Notes: generated by a model not told the origin, from the sequence alone. Counted from the stretch's first letter, positions 1-12,208 are shown. The stretch: DNA of 64,000 nucleotides from Spironucleus salmonicida (GCA_000497125.2 CM035323.1:194001-258000); one strand, 5' to 3'. Numbers and translations: made by a program.

Positions 1-546
1 GCAATTGCCGTCCTTTAACGCAAATGAATATCTGCATGACGTACAAACTCCCTTATTGCAGGTCTTACAACCGATGGAGCATGTTTTACAGACCATTCCG
101 CCCAGTTCGAAGCCATCGAAGCAAGCAGAACAATTATTTGAGTTCGTACATTTAACGCAGCCGGTGCTGCATTTATGGCAGTTAGGGCCACCTTCAGTAA
201 AAAATCCTGGGCGGCAAATATTGCAATCACCATACGTGTTGCAGTCAATACAGTTATCTGAGCACTTATAACAGTAACGTTGATCCAACTTATATCCTGA
301 AAGGCAACTAGTGCATTCATAATCGTTATCACATCTTCTGCATCCGGCTTGGCAAAGCTTACATGTCCAATCTTAAAGGAAATAGCCCTAATTGCAGGTA
401 ATGCATTGCGATAGCAAATTTGATAGGCAACTGGCACAGTTATAAGTCTTGCAACGAAGACACATTTTATCTTGACCACTTGATGCGTAAAATGGGCATA
501 CAGTACCGCTGGGGCATGTTTTATCAGGGCAGATATAGGATGACAT
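1..546 (-). CDS. Cysteine-rich CxxC-repeat protein (partial, C-terminus outside window)
   Basis: Read on the minus strand with TAA/TAG as Gln, this frame is open from the ATG at 546 to the window edge (about 180 residues). It is packed with CxxC pairs spaced 10-15 residues apart, with Gly/Asn/Thr-rich linkers, the pattern of variant-surface-protein and furin-like Cys-rich proteins of diplomonads. One TAG and one TAA sit inside the repeat, so a standard-code reading would break it. No convincing signal peptide follows the ATG. An upstream in-frame stretch to about 600 has no other ATG, so a leader could come from a missed exon or the protein may be leaderless. The C-terminal membrane anchor, if any, lies outside. 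Family assignment is by pattern only. Confidence 0.7.
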
Positions 547-1202
547 TTTATGAAGAAACGGAAAAACCACAATCTCAGTATTTACAGTAAACTTCAAATT
601 AAAATTTGTTCATTTCTTAATTTCTTGTACAGTTTAATATAAGGAAAGGAATAATATTTGAGGACGTATCGCTTTTTAAGCTTAGTAATATTAACGATAA
701 ATACGTAGAAGTTAGAAGAAACTAGGCGTATATTGTTAGGTTCAGAAAATGTAGTAAAATTTCAATTTATAATTTTAAACATAAATACGTAATATACAAG
801 TAAATATAAATTATTTTATTCGGGGTTTGTATAGAATTTTGAGATATTGTATAATACATTCCAAGCATAATATGCAGTCCGCACTAAAAATCTTATTTAA
901 CATACAATGTATTACTATTTAATTCATTTAGCACCAATCATAAAATAAAATATAGTAAACAAATAATGTATAAGGTAGCGAATTAACTTGAATATTTGAA
1001 ATGCATAAAATATACGATAATTTACAAGAGTTTTTGTAACCATTCATCATGAGGTTGCAGCTCATTATTTTAGTAAATTGCGTATTTACATAAAACTCCA
1101 GCTTATTTGAGAATCATTTCCTAAAGATCATCAAATACACGCAATTTTTTATTTACCTTCTCATTATTAACGCGTATTTTTACTACACCAATTCAATTAT
1201 GT
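547..1202. other. AT-rich intergenic stretch
   Basis: No supported gene. A frame without TGA runs from 1053 into the next feature, but no ATG is seen in it. Confidence 0.5.
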
Positions 1203-1475
1203 CATATATTTGGTAAATTATCAGTCGAATTTATTATATAGAATGTGAGCGCAATATAATAAATCTCTGCCCTTATAAATAGAGGCGGGATTTACTGTAT
1301 CGCCAGATACCAGTCCATTAGCCTTCCTATTTTTGAAACCATTGACTAGTCCGACCTTTATTCGTTACGGCCGCTTTACCTAATAACTGGGCTTGGCGGG
1401 ATATTGGGCGGGGTTTTTGTGGCCGGTATTCAGATATTGGTTGATATCAGGGGGTTCAAGCAGCCTAAGCAGTGA
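1203..1475 (+). CDS. Possible small C-terminal membrane protein, 5' end unresolved
   Basis: A code-6 frame on the plus strand ends at a TGA at 1473-1475. Its last 60 codons read like protein: an aliphatic segment with Leu-Ile-Thr-Gly-Leu-Gly-Gly-Ile-Leu-Gly-Gly forms one transmembrane span (about 1393-1440), followed by a basic, Gln/Lys-rich tail resembling an ER-retrieval signal. Base composition rises here relative to the flanks. There is no in-frame ATG back to the previous TGA at 1050. An ATG at about 1198-1200 followed by GTAAAT and a later TATATAG could be exon 1 of a spliced gene, but that join does not give the right frame. The opposite strand is also open, so the strand call is moderate. 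Family not recognised. Confidence 0.35.
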
Positions 1476-1762
1476 GGATGTGTAATTGTGATTTTTGCAG
1501 TTCTGTGCACGTGCGCATAGCACTGAGCCGTTCGCATATTATTTACGAAAAATTATCCATAGATTATATATAATATTTTTTAGAGTTAGAAAGTAGTTTG
1601 CTACATATTAGGTGCACGCAACTCTCTGCCTCTAAGTAGAGTGTTTTTTCTGCTAACCTTCTGCTAACCTATTCTTTCAACGAGACCCCCAGCATCTAGA
1701 TTCGGAGCTCAGGCTAACCCTACGCGGCCCTACTCGCTGGGCTCGGTATACGCCCCCCAAGA

Positions 1763-2467
1763 ATGCCAGCCTGCCGCAACATCTCCGCCCAGCCTGCCCT
1801 CGAAGTAGCCAGGGAGATCGCCGCCGTGATCCGCGCCAAGCCCGACGCCGTGCTCGGCCTCGCGACTGGCTCCACGCCCATCCCGGTGTACCAGGAGCTC
1901 GCGCGCATGCACCGCGAGGAGGGCCTCGACTTCTCCAGCGTACGCTCCATCAATCTGGACGAGTACTACGGCCTCTCAGGCGACCACCCCCAGTCCTACC
2001 GCCACTTCATGCACGAGCACCTGTTCCGCCACGTGAACATCCGGCGCTGCAACACGCACTTCCTCGACGGCTCGGTACCACAGGACTGCATCGACCGCGA
2101 GTGCGACCGCTACGAGGCGCTCGTGTCCAGCTGCCCTCCGGACATATGGCTCCTCGGGATCGGCCTCAACGGTCACATCGCCTTCAACGAACCGGGATCC
2201 GCCTGCGAGTCCCGCACCAGGTTCGTGAGCCTCACTCCCTCCACCATCGAGGCCAACCGCCGCTTCTTCGGCGTCGATGAGCAGGTCCCCACTTCCTCCC
2301 TCACGGTGGGCATCTCCACCATCCTCAAGGCCCGCAAGCTCGTCCTCCTCGCAACCGGCGACGCCAAGAAATGCGCGGTCGACGCCGCCTTCGCCAGCGT
2401 GTCGTCCGACTGCCCGGCCTCCTTCCTTCAGGGCACCGACTGCGGGTTCTGGGTGGACTTCGAGTGA
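1763..2467 (+). CDS. Glucosamine-6-phosphate deaminase/isomerase
   Basis: A 234-residue enzyme that interconverts glucosamine-6-phosphate and fructose-6-phosphate plus ammonia. Visible NagB signatures are the phosphate-binding LGLATGSTP near residue 31, the active-site NLDEYYGL near 63, the GIGLNGHIAFNEPGS catalytic block near 134 and SRTR just after it. It ends about 30 residues before the bacterial C-terminus, losing the lid tail, as in short protist forms. In cyst-forming diplomonads this enzyme starts synthesis of cyst-wall aminosugars, so a role in encystation or amino-sugar metabolism is likely. The frame stays open upstream of the ATG through TAA/TAG codons, but residues before Met1 do not resemble the family. 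The gene is very GC-rich and has no TAA/TAG codon, unlike most neighbours. Confidence 0.93.
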   Translation: MPACRNISAQPALEVAREIAAVIRAKPDAVLGLATGSTPIPVYQELARMHREEGLDFSSVRSINLDEYYGLSGDHPQSYRHFMHEHLFRHVNIRRCNTHFLDGSVPQDCIDRECDRYEALVSSCPPDIWLLGIGLNGHIAFNEPGSACESRTRFVSLTPSTIEANRRFFGVDEQVPTSSLTVGISTILKARKLVLLATGDAKKCAVDAAFASVSSDCPASFLQGTDCGFWVDFE

Positions 2468-2631
2468 TTCTTTCGCTTGTTTACAAGGCCAATTTTCTCA
2501 TAGTATCATATTACGGTTACTTGTACAATATATATTTATATATTCTCACGCTGTGCCATATTATTAGGGATAATAATATTATTTCTCAGAATAGTGGTAC
2601 AGTACACATAGGGTACAAAGCGATAAATACT

Positions 2632-2934
2632 TCAACCAAGCTCTAAAATGCTTGGGAATGCCTGATATTAGCTATACATGATTGGTATAATACTAAATGT
2701 CGCAGCATTCCAGTGCTAAATTCTAAAGACTATCGTATAACGTGTTTCAATAACGAGACTTCCCTACATCCATAAATTAGGACTGTATAGCGATGATGAA
2801 ATATTGGTACTAACGCTGCAACTACACACCTCCCTGGCCACCTTTAGGAGGATCTAAAGTAAGCAATCATCCTGTCCACTCTCGCGCAGAGGCCCATCGC
2901 ACTCTATAGTAGGAGATCTTTTAAAATATTGCAT
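2632..2934 (-). CDS. Hypothetical protein, about 100 aa
   Basis: Minus-strand code-6 frame from an ATG at 2934 to a TGA at 2632-2634, with four TAA/TAG codons. The frame stays open upstream almost to the tRNA gene (about 23 protein-like codons), so the true start could be earlier or spliced. Composition is more balanced than the flanks. The plus strand is also open over part of it, so coding strand and reality are uncertain. No family recognised. Confidence 0.3.
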
Positions 2935-3020
2935 ATGCCTATTTGGATCGCTGGCCACGGCAATTATTATCGAAGGCGGATCTGGATACAGGTAAATATA
3001 CCGTGCGCTAAAAATGTACA

Positions 3021-3093
3021 GGGCTGGTAGCTCAGTTGGGAGAGCGCATCCCTAGCATGGATGAGGCCCGGGGTTCAATCCCCCGTTAGTCCA
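3021..3093 (+). tRNA. tRNA-Ala (anticodon AGC)
   Basis: Full cloverleaf. The acceptor stem GGGCTGG pairs with TTAGTCC and the discriminator A is at 3093. The D arm is GCTC/GAGC. The anticodon stem CATCC/GGATG encloses a 7-nt loop with AGC at the anticodon. The T arm is CGGGG/CCCCG with TTCAATC. The G3:U70 wobble pair, the universal alanine identity element, is present. No intron and no encoded CCA. A T-rich run follows as probable Pol III terminator. Confidence 0.96.
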
Positions 3094-3195
3094 AATTTTC
3101 CAAATTGCAGAAGTACATACGGAAAGCAACTATGATTTTTTGATTTGTCATAGTAATATATTTCTATGTATATCAAGGAATACCCAGGCCTGAAC

Positions 3196-3468
3196 TCACT
3201 CTATTCCTAGCTCCCGCTTAAGTAGGTCACTAATCTCGACCCCATTCCTCTTAAATTTACCATCTACTAAATCAAAATGAGATGGTCCAGAAACTGGAGA
3301 CGATAGCCATAACTACTAGGTAGGGTTTTGTTTGTTAAGGACATACTGACCATTGTTCGCCGGAAATTAAAGAACTCCATATGACAGCTATGTATCTACA
3401 TTAAGCGCTTTCTCGACAAGACTCTAGATATTGTTTAACACGGATGTTACCTGAAGTGAGTACGTCAT
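3196..3468 (-). CDS. Frataxin (CyaY family), short form
   Basis: A 90-residue protein, read with four TAA/TAG codons as Gln. The family core is clear: [19 protein letters not shown] at residues 40-58, then SGP, Phe-Asp and a C-terminal helix with Glu-Leu-Leu-like spacing. It matches the conserved beta-sheet of frataxin including the invariant Trp (54). Frataxin assists Fe-S cluster assembly with the IscS/IscU complex, so a mitochondrion-related organelle with an ISC pathway is expected. The N-terminal helix is short and lacks most acidic-ridge residues used for iron binding. No long targeting presequence is seen. Family assignment is firm; organelle location is inference. Confidence 0.9.
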
Positions 3469-5388
3469 TTTTATAATAGTATACAAATACTATTTTATAT
3501 ATAATATTAAAATAAATTTGTAATAATACAGTGCTACAAACATACTTTTACTTGGATACAAACTATTGTAATATTGACCAGTATGCTACACAAAGGGGTA
3601 GAGCTGATATTCTGCTGAAAAATATATTAATAATCAGCTGAAACTTAAAAACTAGTAGTATTATTATGAGTTATTATAAGTTATAGTATATAATACATAT
3701 TACGAACCTATTTAGACCAACGTAATTATTTTATCTACTATGCGGCAATTCCTCAGCTTTCTAGCTGCTATATAACCATCTCCCTCTTTATCTCCCACAC
3801 CTAACCCTAACCGTAAACCCTTCCCTCAGCCACTAATTTTCACTCCACTTAAAAACATAATTTACACTAATCTATGTACTATTTATCAGTAATTTACATT
3901 TTCCCTTCCATTTCACCAAAAACAAGACTGGCAAACCTTCTCTGAAACCATCCAAAATTACATTATTATACCATTTTATCATAATATAATAATCACCCTG
4001 TTTTACTTTTCCCCTTTCAAATTTAACCACTCCAATTCATCCCCTTCCACAAATTTCCTTTCCTTTCCTTTCCTTTTTCACTCCACTCCGCTCCACTTTC
4101 TCCAAATTCGTTCCTGCAGGCCACACAGAGTGAAGAATACACCGGCGTATACCCACTGCAATTCAGGATTTCCGTTAGGGAAAGGACGTCGGGAAGGCTA
4201 AAATTTTGTAGAATTTGATTAGCATATTTGTCAATTCAGAGCTTCGCGGAATGGAGCAATTTTAGTTTTTATTTGGCGGGTTTTGTTGGATCATATGGTG
4301 AAGAAATTTTGCTTCGTTATATCACATGAGTAGAATTTTTTTTGCTAATTTGACACTGAAAATTTGCAATAGAAATTGAATAAACTACTTTTCCTTGGGT
4401 TTATAAGACTATTTTAGCGGAATATAGAGCTTTATTCTGAGGTAGAAACCGAGTAATCATTCCGCGCAAATTTTTCGGATCGTTATATCATATGAAATAA
4501 TATTTATAAACTATTATATCGTAAATAATAGATTTAATCCAGAATAATTCTACAGTGAAACGCTATTTTCCTATTTTTGCAAATTCTGGCATCTGTTTCA
4601 TCGCAAAAGTTACACTTTGGGAGGGAAAGGACGTCCGTTTCGCACTCGCTTTTCAGCTCAAATTTGGTCAAAAAATACATAATTCTGGCTTGTTGGATCA
4701 CACGTAAAGCAGTTTTTGTCATCAATTTTTCTGTTATTTTGACATATATAGCACATAATATACACTATATAATCAATATTCACTTATATCAGGAGTTTTC
4801 GTCTCTGTAACAGCAATTACACCTTTTTAGTGCACTGGCCATCTGATCTAACTGCTTCGGTGCGGTCAACTTCGAACTGTTCTAAAATAATTGTGAAGTA
4901 GAGAATGCTGGAGGTAGGGTGCTAGTCTGTGCATCTTTCATAGTAGAATTTATTTTCGTGGCATAAAATTTTTGGTGGAGAGAGAAAAAAGGAGAGGCAA
5001 GTAAGAAGGGGGTAAATGAGTGGTTTAAATGGCGATATTAAACGGTGTAAACTATTACTTGTAGAATATTAGTTGAGAAAGTGATTGTGTGGAAGGGAAT
5101 TTTGTAATAATGTATATTAAAAGATATAATAATATTAATAATAGAAACCTTAATCTAAAATTCCAATTTTAGATAAATTTGGTGGTTGAAGTTGAAGACT
5201 GTTGAAAATATAGTTAGAAATTAGCAGAATAAGTGCAAAATATAATTTGTGATTTTTATAATTTGGAAATGTGAGTTAGCATAGAATAGTGGAGTAATAG
5301 TTTTCAGTAGCAGTTTTATTGTAGTATTTATAGGATTAGGCATAATACTACAACAATTATAGCCAATCCTGGCCGATTATATCAGCCA
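3469..5388. other. AT-rich intergenic region with weak internal duplication
   Basis: No supported gene. 3780-4110 has pyrimidine-rich runs including two tandem CCCTAA-like units at 3801-3812 and several CCACTCC-like words near 4078-4095. Short elements recur about 400 bp apart: GGGAAAGGACGTC at about 4188 and 4622, and TTGTTGGATCA at about 4286 and 4693, suggesting a decayed direct duplication. 4100-4250 is less AT-rich and open on both strands but has no in-frame ATG. Confidence 0.5.
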
Positions 5389-8300
5389 GGTGCTCTGGAC
5401 CAGGTCTGGGTGGCCGCAGCCAAGTGCTCTCGAGCTGACCGAGGGTGGCCGCAGCCAGGTGCTCTCGAGCTGACCGAGGGTGGCCGCAGCCAAGTGCTCT
5501 CGAGCTGACCGAGGGTGGCCGCAGCCAGGTGCTCTCGAGCTGACCGAGGGTGGCCGCAGCCAAGTGCTCTCGAGCTGACCGAGGGTGGCCGCAGCCAGGT
5601 GCTCTCGAGCTGACCGAGGGTGGCCGCAGCCAGGTGCTCTGGACCAGGTCTGGGTGGCCTCAACCAGGTGCTCTCGAGCTGACCGAGGGTGGCCGCAGCC
5701 AGGTGCTCTCGAGCTGACCGAGGGTGGCCGCAGCCAGGTGCTCTGGACCAGGTCTGGGTGGCCTCAACCAGGTGCTCTCGAGCTGACCGAGGGTGGCCTC
5801 AACCAGGTGCTCTCGAGCTGACCGAGGGTGGCCGCAGCCAGGTGCTCTCGAGCTGACCGAGGGTGGCCGCAGCCAAGTGCTCTGGACCAGGTCTGGGTGG
5901 CCTCAACCAGGTGCTCTCGAGCTGACCGAGGGTGGCCGCAGCCAGGTGCTCTGGACCAGGTCTGGGTGGCCTCAACCAGGTGCTCTCGAGCTGACCGAGG
6001 GTGGCCGCAGCCAAGTGCTCTGGACCAGGTCTGGGTGGCCTCAACCAAGTGCTCTCGAGCTGACCGAGGGTGGCCTCAACCAGGTGCTCTCGAGCTGACC
6101 GAGGGTGGCCGCAGCCAGGTGCTCTGGACCAGGTCTGGGTGGCCTCAACCAGGTGCTCTCGAGCTGACCGAGGGTGGCCGCAGCCAGGTGCTCTGGACCA
6201 GGTCTGGGTGGCCTCAACCAGGTGCTCTCGAGCTGACCGAGGGTGGCCGCAGCCAAGTGCTCTCGAGCTGACCGAGGGTGGCCGCAGCCAGGTGCTCTGG
6301 ACCAGGTCTGGGTGGCCTCAACCAGGTGCTCTCGAGCTGACCGAGGGTGGCCGCAGCCAGGTGCTCTGGACCAGGTCTGGGTGGCCTCAACCAGGTGCTC
6401 TCGAGCTGACCGAGGGTGGCCGCAGCCAAGTGCTCTGGACCAGGTCTGGGTGGCCTCAACCAAGTGCTCTCGAGCTGACCGAGGGTGGCCTCAACCAGGT
6501 GCTCTCGAGCTGACCGAGGGTGGCCGCAGCCAAGTGCTCTCGAGCTGACCGAGGGTGGCCGCAGCCAGGTGCTCTGGACCAGGTCTGGGTGGCCTCAACC
6601 AGGTGCTCTCGAGCTGACCGAGGGTGGCCGCAGCCAGGTGCTCTCGAGCTGACCGAGGGTGGCCGCAGCCAGGTGCTCTGGACCAGGTCTGGGTGGCCTC
6701 AACCAGGTGCTCTCGAGCTGACCGAGGGTGGCCGCAGCCAGGTGCTCTGGACCAGGTCTGGGTGGCCTCAACCAGGTGCTCTCGAGCTGACCGAGGGTGG
6801 CCTCAACCAGGTGCTCTCGAGCTGACCGAGGGTGGCCGCAGCCAAGTGCTCTGGACCAGGTCTGGGTGGCCTCAACCAGGTGCTCTCGAGCTGACCGAGG
6901 GTGGCCGCAGCCAGGTGCTCTGGACCAGGTCTGGGTGGCCTCAACCAGGTGCTCTCGAGCTGACCGAGGGTGGCCGCAGCCAGGTGCTCTGGACCAGGTC
7001 TGGGTGGCCTCAACCAGGTGCTCTCGAGCTGACCGAGGGTGGCCGCAGCCAAGTGCTCTGGACCAGGTCTGGGTGGCCTCAACCAAGTGCTCTCGAGCTG
7101 ACCGAGGGTGGCCGCAGCCAGGTGCTCTGGACCAGGTCTGGGTGGCCTCAACCAAGTGCTCTCGAGCTGACCGAGGGTGGCCGCAGCCAGGTGCTCTGGA
7201 CCAGGTCTGGGTGGCCTCAACCAAGTGCTCTCGAGCTGACCGAGGGTGGCCGCAGCCAGGTGCTCTGGACCAGGTCTGGGTGGCCTCAACCAGGTGCTCT
7301 CGAGCTGACCGAGGGTGGCCGCAGCCAAGTGCTCTGGACCAGGTCTGGGTGGCCTCAACCAGGTGCTCTCGAGCTGACCGAGGGTGGCCGCAGCCAAGTG
7401 CTCTGGACCAGGTCTGGGTGGCCTCAACCAGGTGCTCTCGAGCTGACCGAGGGTGGCCGCAGCCAGGTGCTCTGGACCAGGTCTGGGTGGCCTCAACCAG
7501 GTGCTCTCGAGCTGACCGAGGGTGGCCGCAGCCAGGTGCTCTGGACCAGGTCTGGGTGGCCTCAACCAAGTGCTCTCGAGCTGACCGAGGGTGGCCGCAG
7601 CCAAGTGCTCTGGACCAGGTCTGGGTGGCCTCAACCAGGTGCTCTCGAGCTGACCGAGGGTGGCCTCAACCAGGTGCTCTCGAGCTGACCGAGGGTGGCC
7701 GCAGCCAAGTGCTCTGGACCAGGTCTGGGTGGCCTCAACCAAGTGCTCTCGAGCTGACCGAGGGTGGCCGCAGCCAGGTGCTCTGGACCAGGTCTGGGTG
7801 GCCTCAACCAGGTGCTCTGGACCAGGTCTGGGTGGCCTCAACCAGGTGCTCTGGACCAGGTCTGGGTGGCCTCAACCAGGTGCTCTGGACCAGGTCTGGG
7901 TGGCCTCAACCAGGTGCTCTCGAGCTGACCGAGGGTGGCCGCAGCCAGGTGCTCTGGACCAGGTCTGGGTGGCCTCAACCAGGTGCTCTGGACCAGGTCT
8001 GGGTGGCCTCAACCAGGTGCTCTCGAGCTGACCGAGGGTGGCCGCAGCCAGGTGCTCTGGACCAGGTCTGGGTGGCCTCAACCAAGTGCTCTCGAGCTGA
8101 CCGAGGGTGGCCGCAGCCAGGTGCTCTCGAGCTGACCGAGGGTGGCCGCAGCCAAGTGCTCTGGACCAGGTCTGGGTGGCCTCAACCAGGTGCTCTCGAG
8201 CTGACCGAGGGTGGCCGCAGCCAAGTGCTCTCGAGCTGACCGAGGGTGGCCGCAGCCAGGTGCTCTGGACCAGGTCTGGGTGGCCTCAACCAGGTGCTCT

Positions 8301-10360
8301 GGACCAGGTCTGGGTGGCCTCAACCAGGTGCTCTCGAGCTGACCGAGGGTGGCCGCAGCCAGGTGCTCTGGACCAGGTCTGGGTGGCCTCAACCAAGTGC
8401 TCTCGAGCTGACCGAGGGTGGCCGCAGCCAGGTGCTCTCGAGCTGACCGAGGGTGGCCGCAGCCAAGTGCTCTGGACCAGGTCTGGGTGGCCTCAACCAG
8501 GTGCTCTCGAGCTGACCGAGGGTGGCCGCAGCCAAGTGCTCTCGAGCTGACCGAGGGTGGCCTCAACCAGGTGCTCTCGAGCTGACCGAGGGTGGCCGCA
8601 GCCAAGTGCTCTCGAGCTGACCGAGGGTGGCCGCAGCCAGGTGCTCTGGACCAGGTCTGGGTGGCCTCAACCAAGTGCTCTCGAGCTGACCGAGGGTGGC
8701 CTCAACCAGGTGCTCTCGAGCTGACCGAGGGTGGCCGCAGCCAAGTGCTCTGGACCAGGTCTGGGTGGCCTCAACCAGGTGCTCTGGACCAGGTCTGGGT
8801 GGCCTCAACCAGGTGCTCTGGACCAGGTCTGGGTGGCCTCAACCAAGTGCTCTCGAGCTGACCGAGGGTGGCCTCAACCAGGTGCTCTCGAGCTGACCGA
8901 GGGTGGCCGCAGCCAAGTGCTCTGGACCAGGTCTGGGTGGCCTCAACCAGGTGCTCTGGACCAGGTCTGGGTGGCCTCAACCAGGTGCTCTCGAGCTGAC
9001 CGAGGGTGGCCGCAGCCAAGTGCTCTCGAGCTGACCGAGGGTGGCCGCAGCCAGGTGCTCTGGACCAGGTCTGGGTGGCCTCAACCAGGTGCTCTCGAGC
9101 TGACCGAGGGTGGCCGCAGCCAAGTGCTCTCGAGCTGACCGAGGGTGGCCGCAGCCAGGTGCTCTGGACCAGGTCTGGGTGGCCTCAACCAGGTGCTCTC
9201 GAGCTGACCGAGGGTGGCCGCAGCCAAGTGCTCTCGAGCTGACCGAGGGTGGCCGCAGCCAGGTGCTCTCGAGCTGACCGAGGGTGGCCGCAGCCAGGTG
9301 CTCTCGAGCTGACCGAGGGTGGCCGCAGCCAGGTGCTCTGGACCAGGTCTGGGTGGCCTCAACCAGGTGCTCTCGAGCTGACCGAGGGTGGCCGCAGCCA
9401 AGTGCTCTGGACCAGGTCTGGGTGGCCTCAACCAGGTGCTCTCGAGCTGACCGAGGGTGGCCGCAGCCAGGTGCTCTCGAGCTGACCGAGGGTGGCCGCA
9501 GCCAGGTGCTCTCGAGCTGACCGAGGGTGGCCGCAGCCAGGTGCTCTGGACCAGGTCTGGGTGGCCTCAACCAGGTGCTCTCGAGCTGACCGAGGGTGGC
9601 CGCAGCCAAGTGCTCTCGAGCTGACCGAGGGTGGCCGCAGCCAGGTGCTCTGGACCAGGTCTGGGTGGCCTCAACCAGGTGCTCTGGACCAGGTCTGGGT
9701 GGCCTCAACCAAGTGCTCTCGAGCTGACCGAGGGTGGCCGCAGCCAGGTGCTCTGGACCAGGTCTGGGTGGCCTCAACCAGGTGCTCTCGAGCTGACCGA
9801 GGGTGGCCGCAGCCAAGTGCTCTCGAGCTGACCGAGGGTGGCCGCAGCCAGGTGCTCTGGACCAGGTCTGGGTGGCCTCAACCAGGTGCTCTCGAGCTGA
9901 CCGAGGGTGGCCGCAGCCAGGTGCTCTCGAGCTGACCGAGGGTGGCCGCAGCCAAGTGCTCTGGACCAGGTCTGGGTGGCCTCAACCAGGTGCTCTCGAG
10001 CTGACCGAGGGTGGCCGCAGCCAGGTGCTCTCGAGCTGACCGAGGGTGGCCGCAGCCAGGTGCTCTCGAGCTGACCGAGGGTGGCCGCAGCCAGGTGCTC
10101 TGGACCAGGTCTGGGTGGCCTCAACCAGGTGCTCTCGAGCTGACCGAGGGTGGCCGCAGCCAAGTGCTCTGGACCAGGTCTGGGTGGCCGCAGCCAGGTG
10201 CTCTCGAGCTGACCGAGGGTGGCCGCAGCCAGGTGCTCTCGAGCTGACCGAGGGTGGCCGCAGCCAGGTGCTCTGGACCAGGTCTGGGTGGCCTCAACCA
10301 GGTGCTCTCGAGCTGACCGAGGGTGGCCGCAGCCAAGTGCTCTGGACCAGGTCTGGGTGG

Positions 10361-12208
10361 CCGCAGCCAGGTGCTCTCGAGCTGACCGAGGGTGGCCGCA
10401 GCCAAGTGCTCTGGACCAGGTCTGGGTGGCCTCAACCAGGTGCTCTCGAGCTGACCGAGGGTGGCCGCAGCCAAGTGCTCTGGACCAGGTCTGGGTGGCC
10501 TCAACCAGGTGCTCTCGAGCTGACCGAGGGTGGCCGCAGCCAGGTGCTCTGGACCAGGTCTGGGTGGCCTCAACCAGGTGCTCTCGAGCTGACCGAGGGT
10601 GGCCGCAGCCAAGTGCTCTGGACCAGGTCTGGGTGGCCTCAACCAGGTGCTCTCGAGCTGACCGAGGGTGGCCGCAGCCAGGTGCTCTGGACCAGGTCTG
10701 GGTGGCCTCAACCAGGTGCTCTCGAGCTGACCGAGGGTGGCCGCAGCCAGGTGCTCTGGACCAGGTCTGGGTGGCCTCAACCAGGTGCTCTCGAGCTGAC
10801 CGAGGGTGGCCGCAGCCAAGTGCTCTCGAGCTGACCGAGGGTGGCCGCAGCCAGGTGCTCTGGACCAGGTCTGGGTGGCCGCAGCCAGGTGCTCTCGAGC
10901 TGACCGAGGGTGGCCGCAGCCAGGTGCTCTGGACCAGGTCTGGGTGGCCTCAACCAGGTGCTCTCGAGCTGACCGAGGGTGGCCGCAGCCAGGTGCTCTG
11001 GACCAGGTCTGGGTGGCCTCAACCAGGTGCTCTCGAGCTGACCGAGGGTGGCCGCAGCCAAGTGCTCTGGACCAGGTCTGGGTGGCCGCAGCCAGGTGCT
11101 CTCGAGCTGACCGAGGGTGGCCGCAGCCAGGTGCTCTCGAGCTGACCGAGGGTGGCCGCAGCCAAGTGCTCTGGACCAGGTCTGGGTGGCCTCAACCAGG
11201 TGCTCTCGAGCTGACCGAGGGTGGCCGCAGCCAAGTGCTCTGGACCAGGTCTGGGTGGCCTCAACCAGGTGCTCTCGAGCTGACCGAGGGTGGCCGCAGC
11301 CAGGTGCTCTGGACCAGGTCTGGGTGGCCTCAACCAGGTGCTCTCGAGCTGACCGAGGGTGGCCGCAGCCAAGTGCTCTGGACCAGGTCTGGGTGGCCTC
11401 AACCAGGTGCTCTCGAGCTGACCGAGGGTGGCCGCAGCCAGGTGCTCTGGACCAGGTCTGGGTGGCCTCAACCAGGTGCTCTCGAGCTGACCGAGGGTGG
11501 CCGCAGCCAGGTGCTCTGGACCAGGTCTGGGTGGCCTCAACCAGGTGCTCTCGAGCTGACCGAGGGTGGCCGCAGCCAAGTGCTCTCGAGCTGACCGAGG
11601 GTGGCCGCAGCCAGGTGCTCTGGACCAGGTCTGGGTGGCCTCAACCAGGTGCTCTCGAGCTGACCGAGGGTGGCCGCAGCCAGGTGCTCTCGAGCTGACC
11701 GAGGGTGGCCGCAGCCAGGTGCTCTGGACCAGGTCTGGGTGGCCTCAACCAGGTGCTCTCGAGCTGACCGAGGGTGGCCGCAGCCAGGTGCTCTGGACCA
11801 GGTCTGGGTGGCCTCAACCAGGTGCTCTCGAGCTGACCGAGGGTGGCCGCAGCCAGGTGCTCTGGACCAGGTCTGGGTGGCCTCAACCAGGTGCTCTCGA
11901 GCTGACCGAGGGTGGCCGCAGCCAAGTGCTCTGGACCAGGTCTGGGTGGCCGCAGCCAGGTGCTCTCGAGCTGACCGAGGGTGGCCGCAGCCAAGTGCTC
12001 TGGACCAGGTCTGGGTGGCCTCAACCAGGTGCTCTCGAGCTGACCGAGGGTGGCCGCAGCCAAGTGCTCTGGACCAGGTCTGGGTGGCCTCAACCAGGTG
12101 CTCTCGAGCTGACCGAGGGTGGCCGCAGCCAGGTGCTCTGGACCAGGTCTGGGTGGCCTCAACCAGGTGCTCTCGAGCTGACCGAGGGTGGCCGCAGCCA
12201 AGTGCTCT
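10361..12208 (+). repeat. Higher-order repeat copy 1 (2,280-bp period)
   Basis: About 1.85 kb compared line by line and base-identical to the segment 2,280 bp downstream (12641-14488). The 2,280-bp period is three 760-bp blocks of 22 units each (twelve 35-mers, ten 34-mers). A diagnostic doubled 35-mer with CCAAG starts the blocks near 10806 and 11566. Confidence 0.88.

Noticed and set aside
3801-3812. Telomere-like CCCTAA pair
   Set aside because: Only two units inside unique sequence; too short to indicate a telomere or interstitial telomeric array.
4534-4810. Overlapping short frames on both strands
   Set aside because: Neither strand has consistent protein-like composition; they stop soon under the reassigned code and overlap a decayed duplication.
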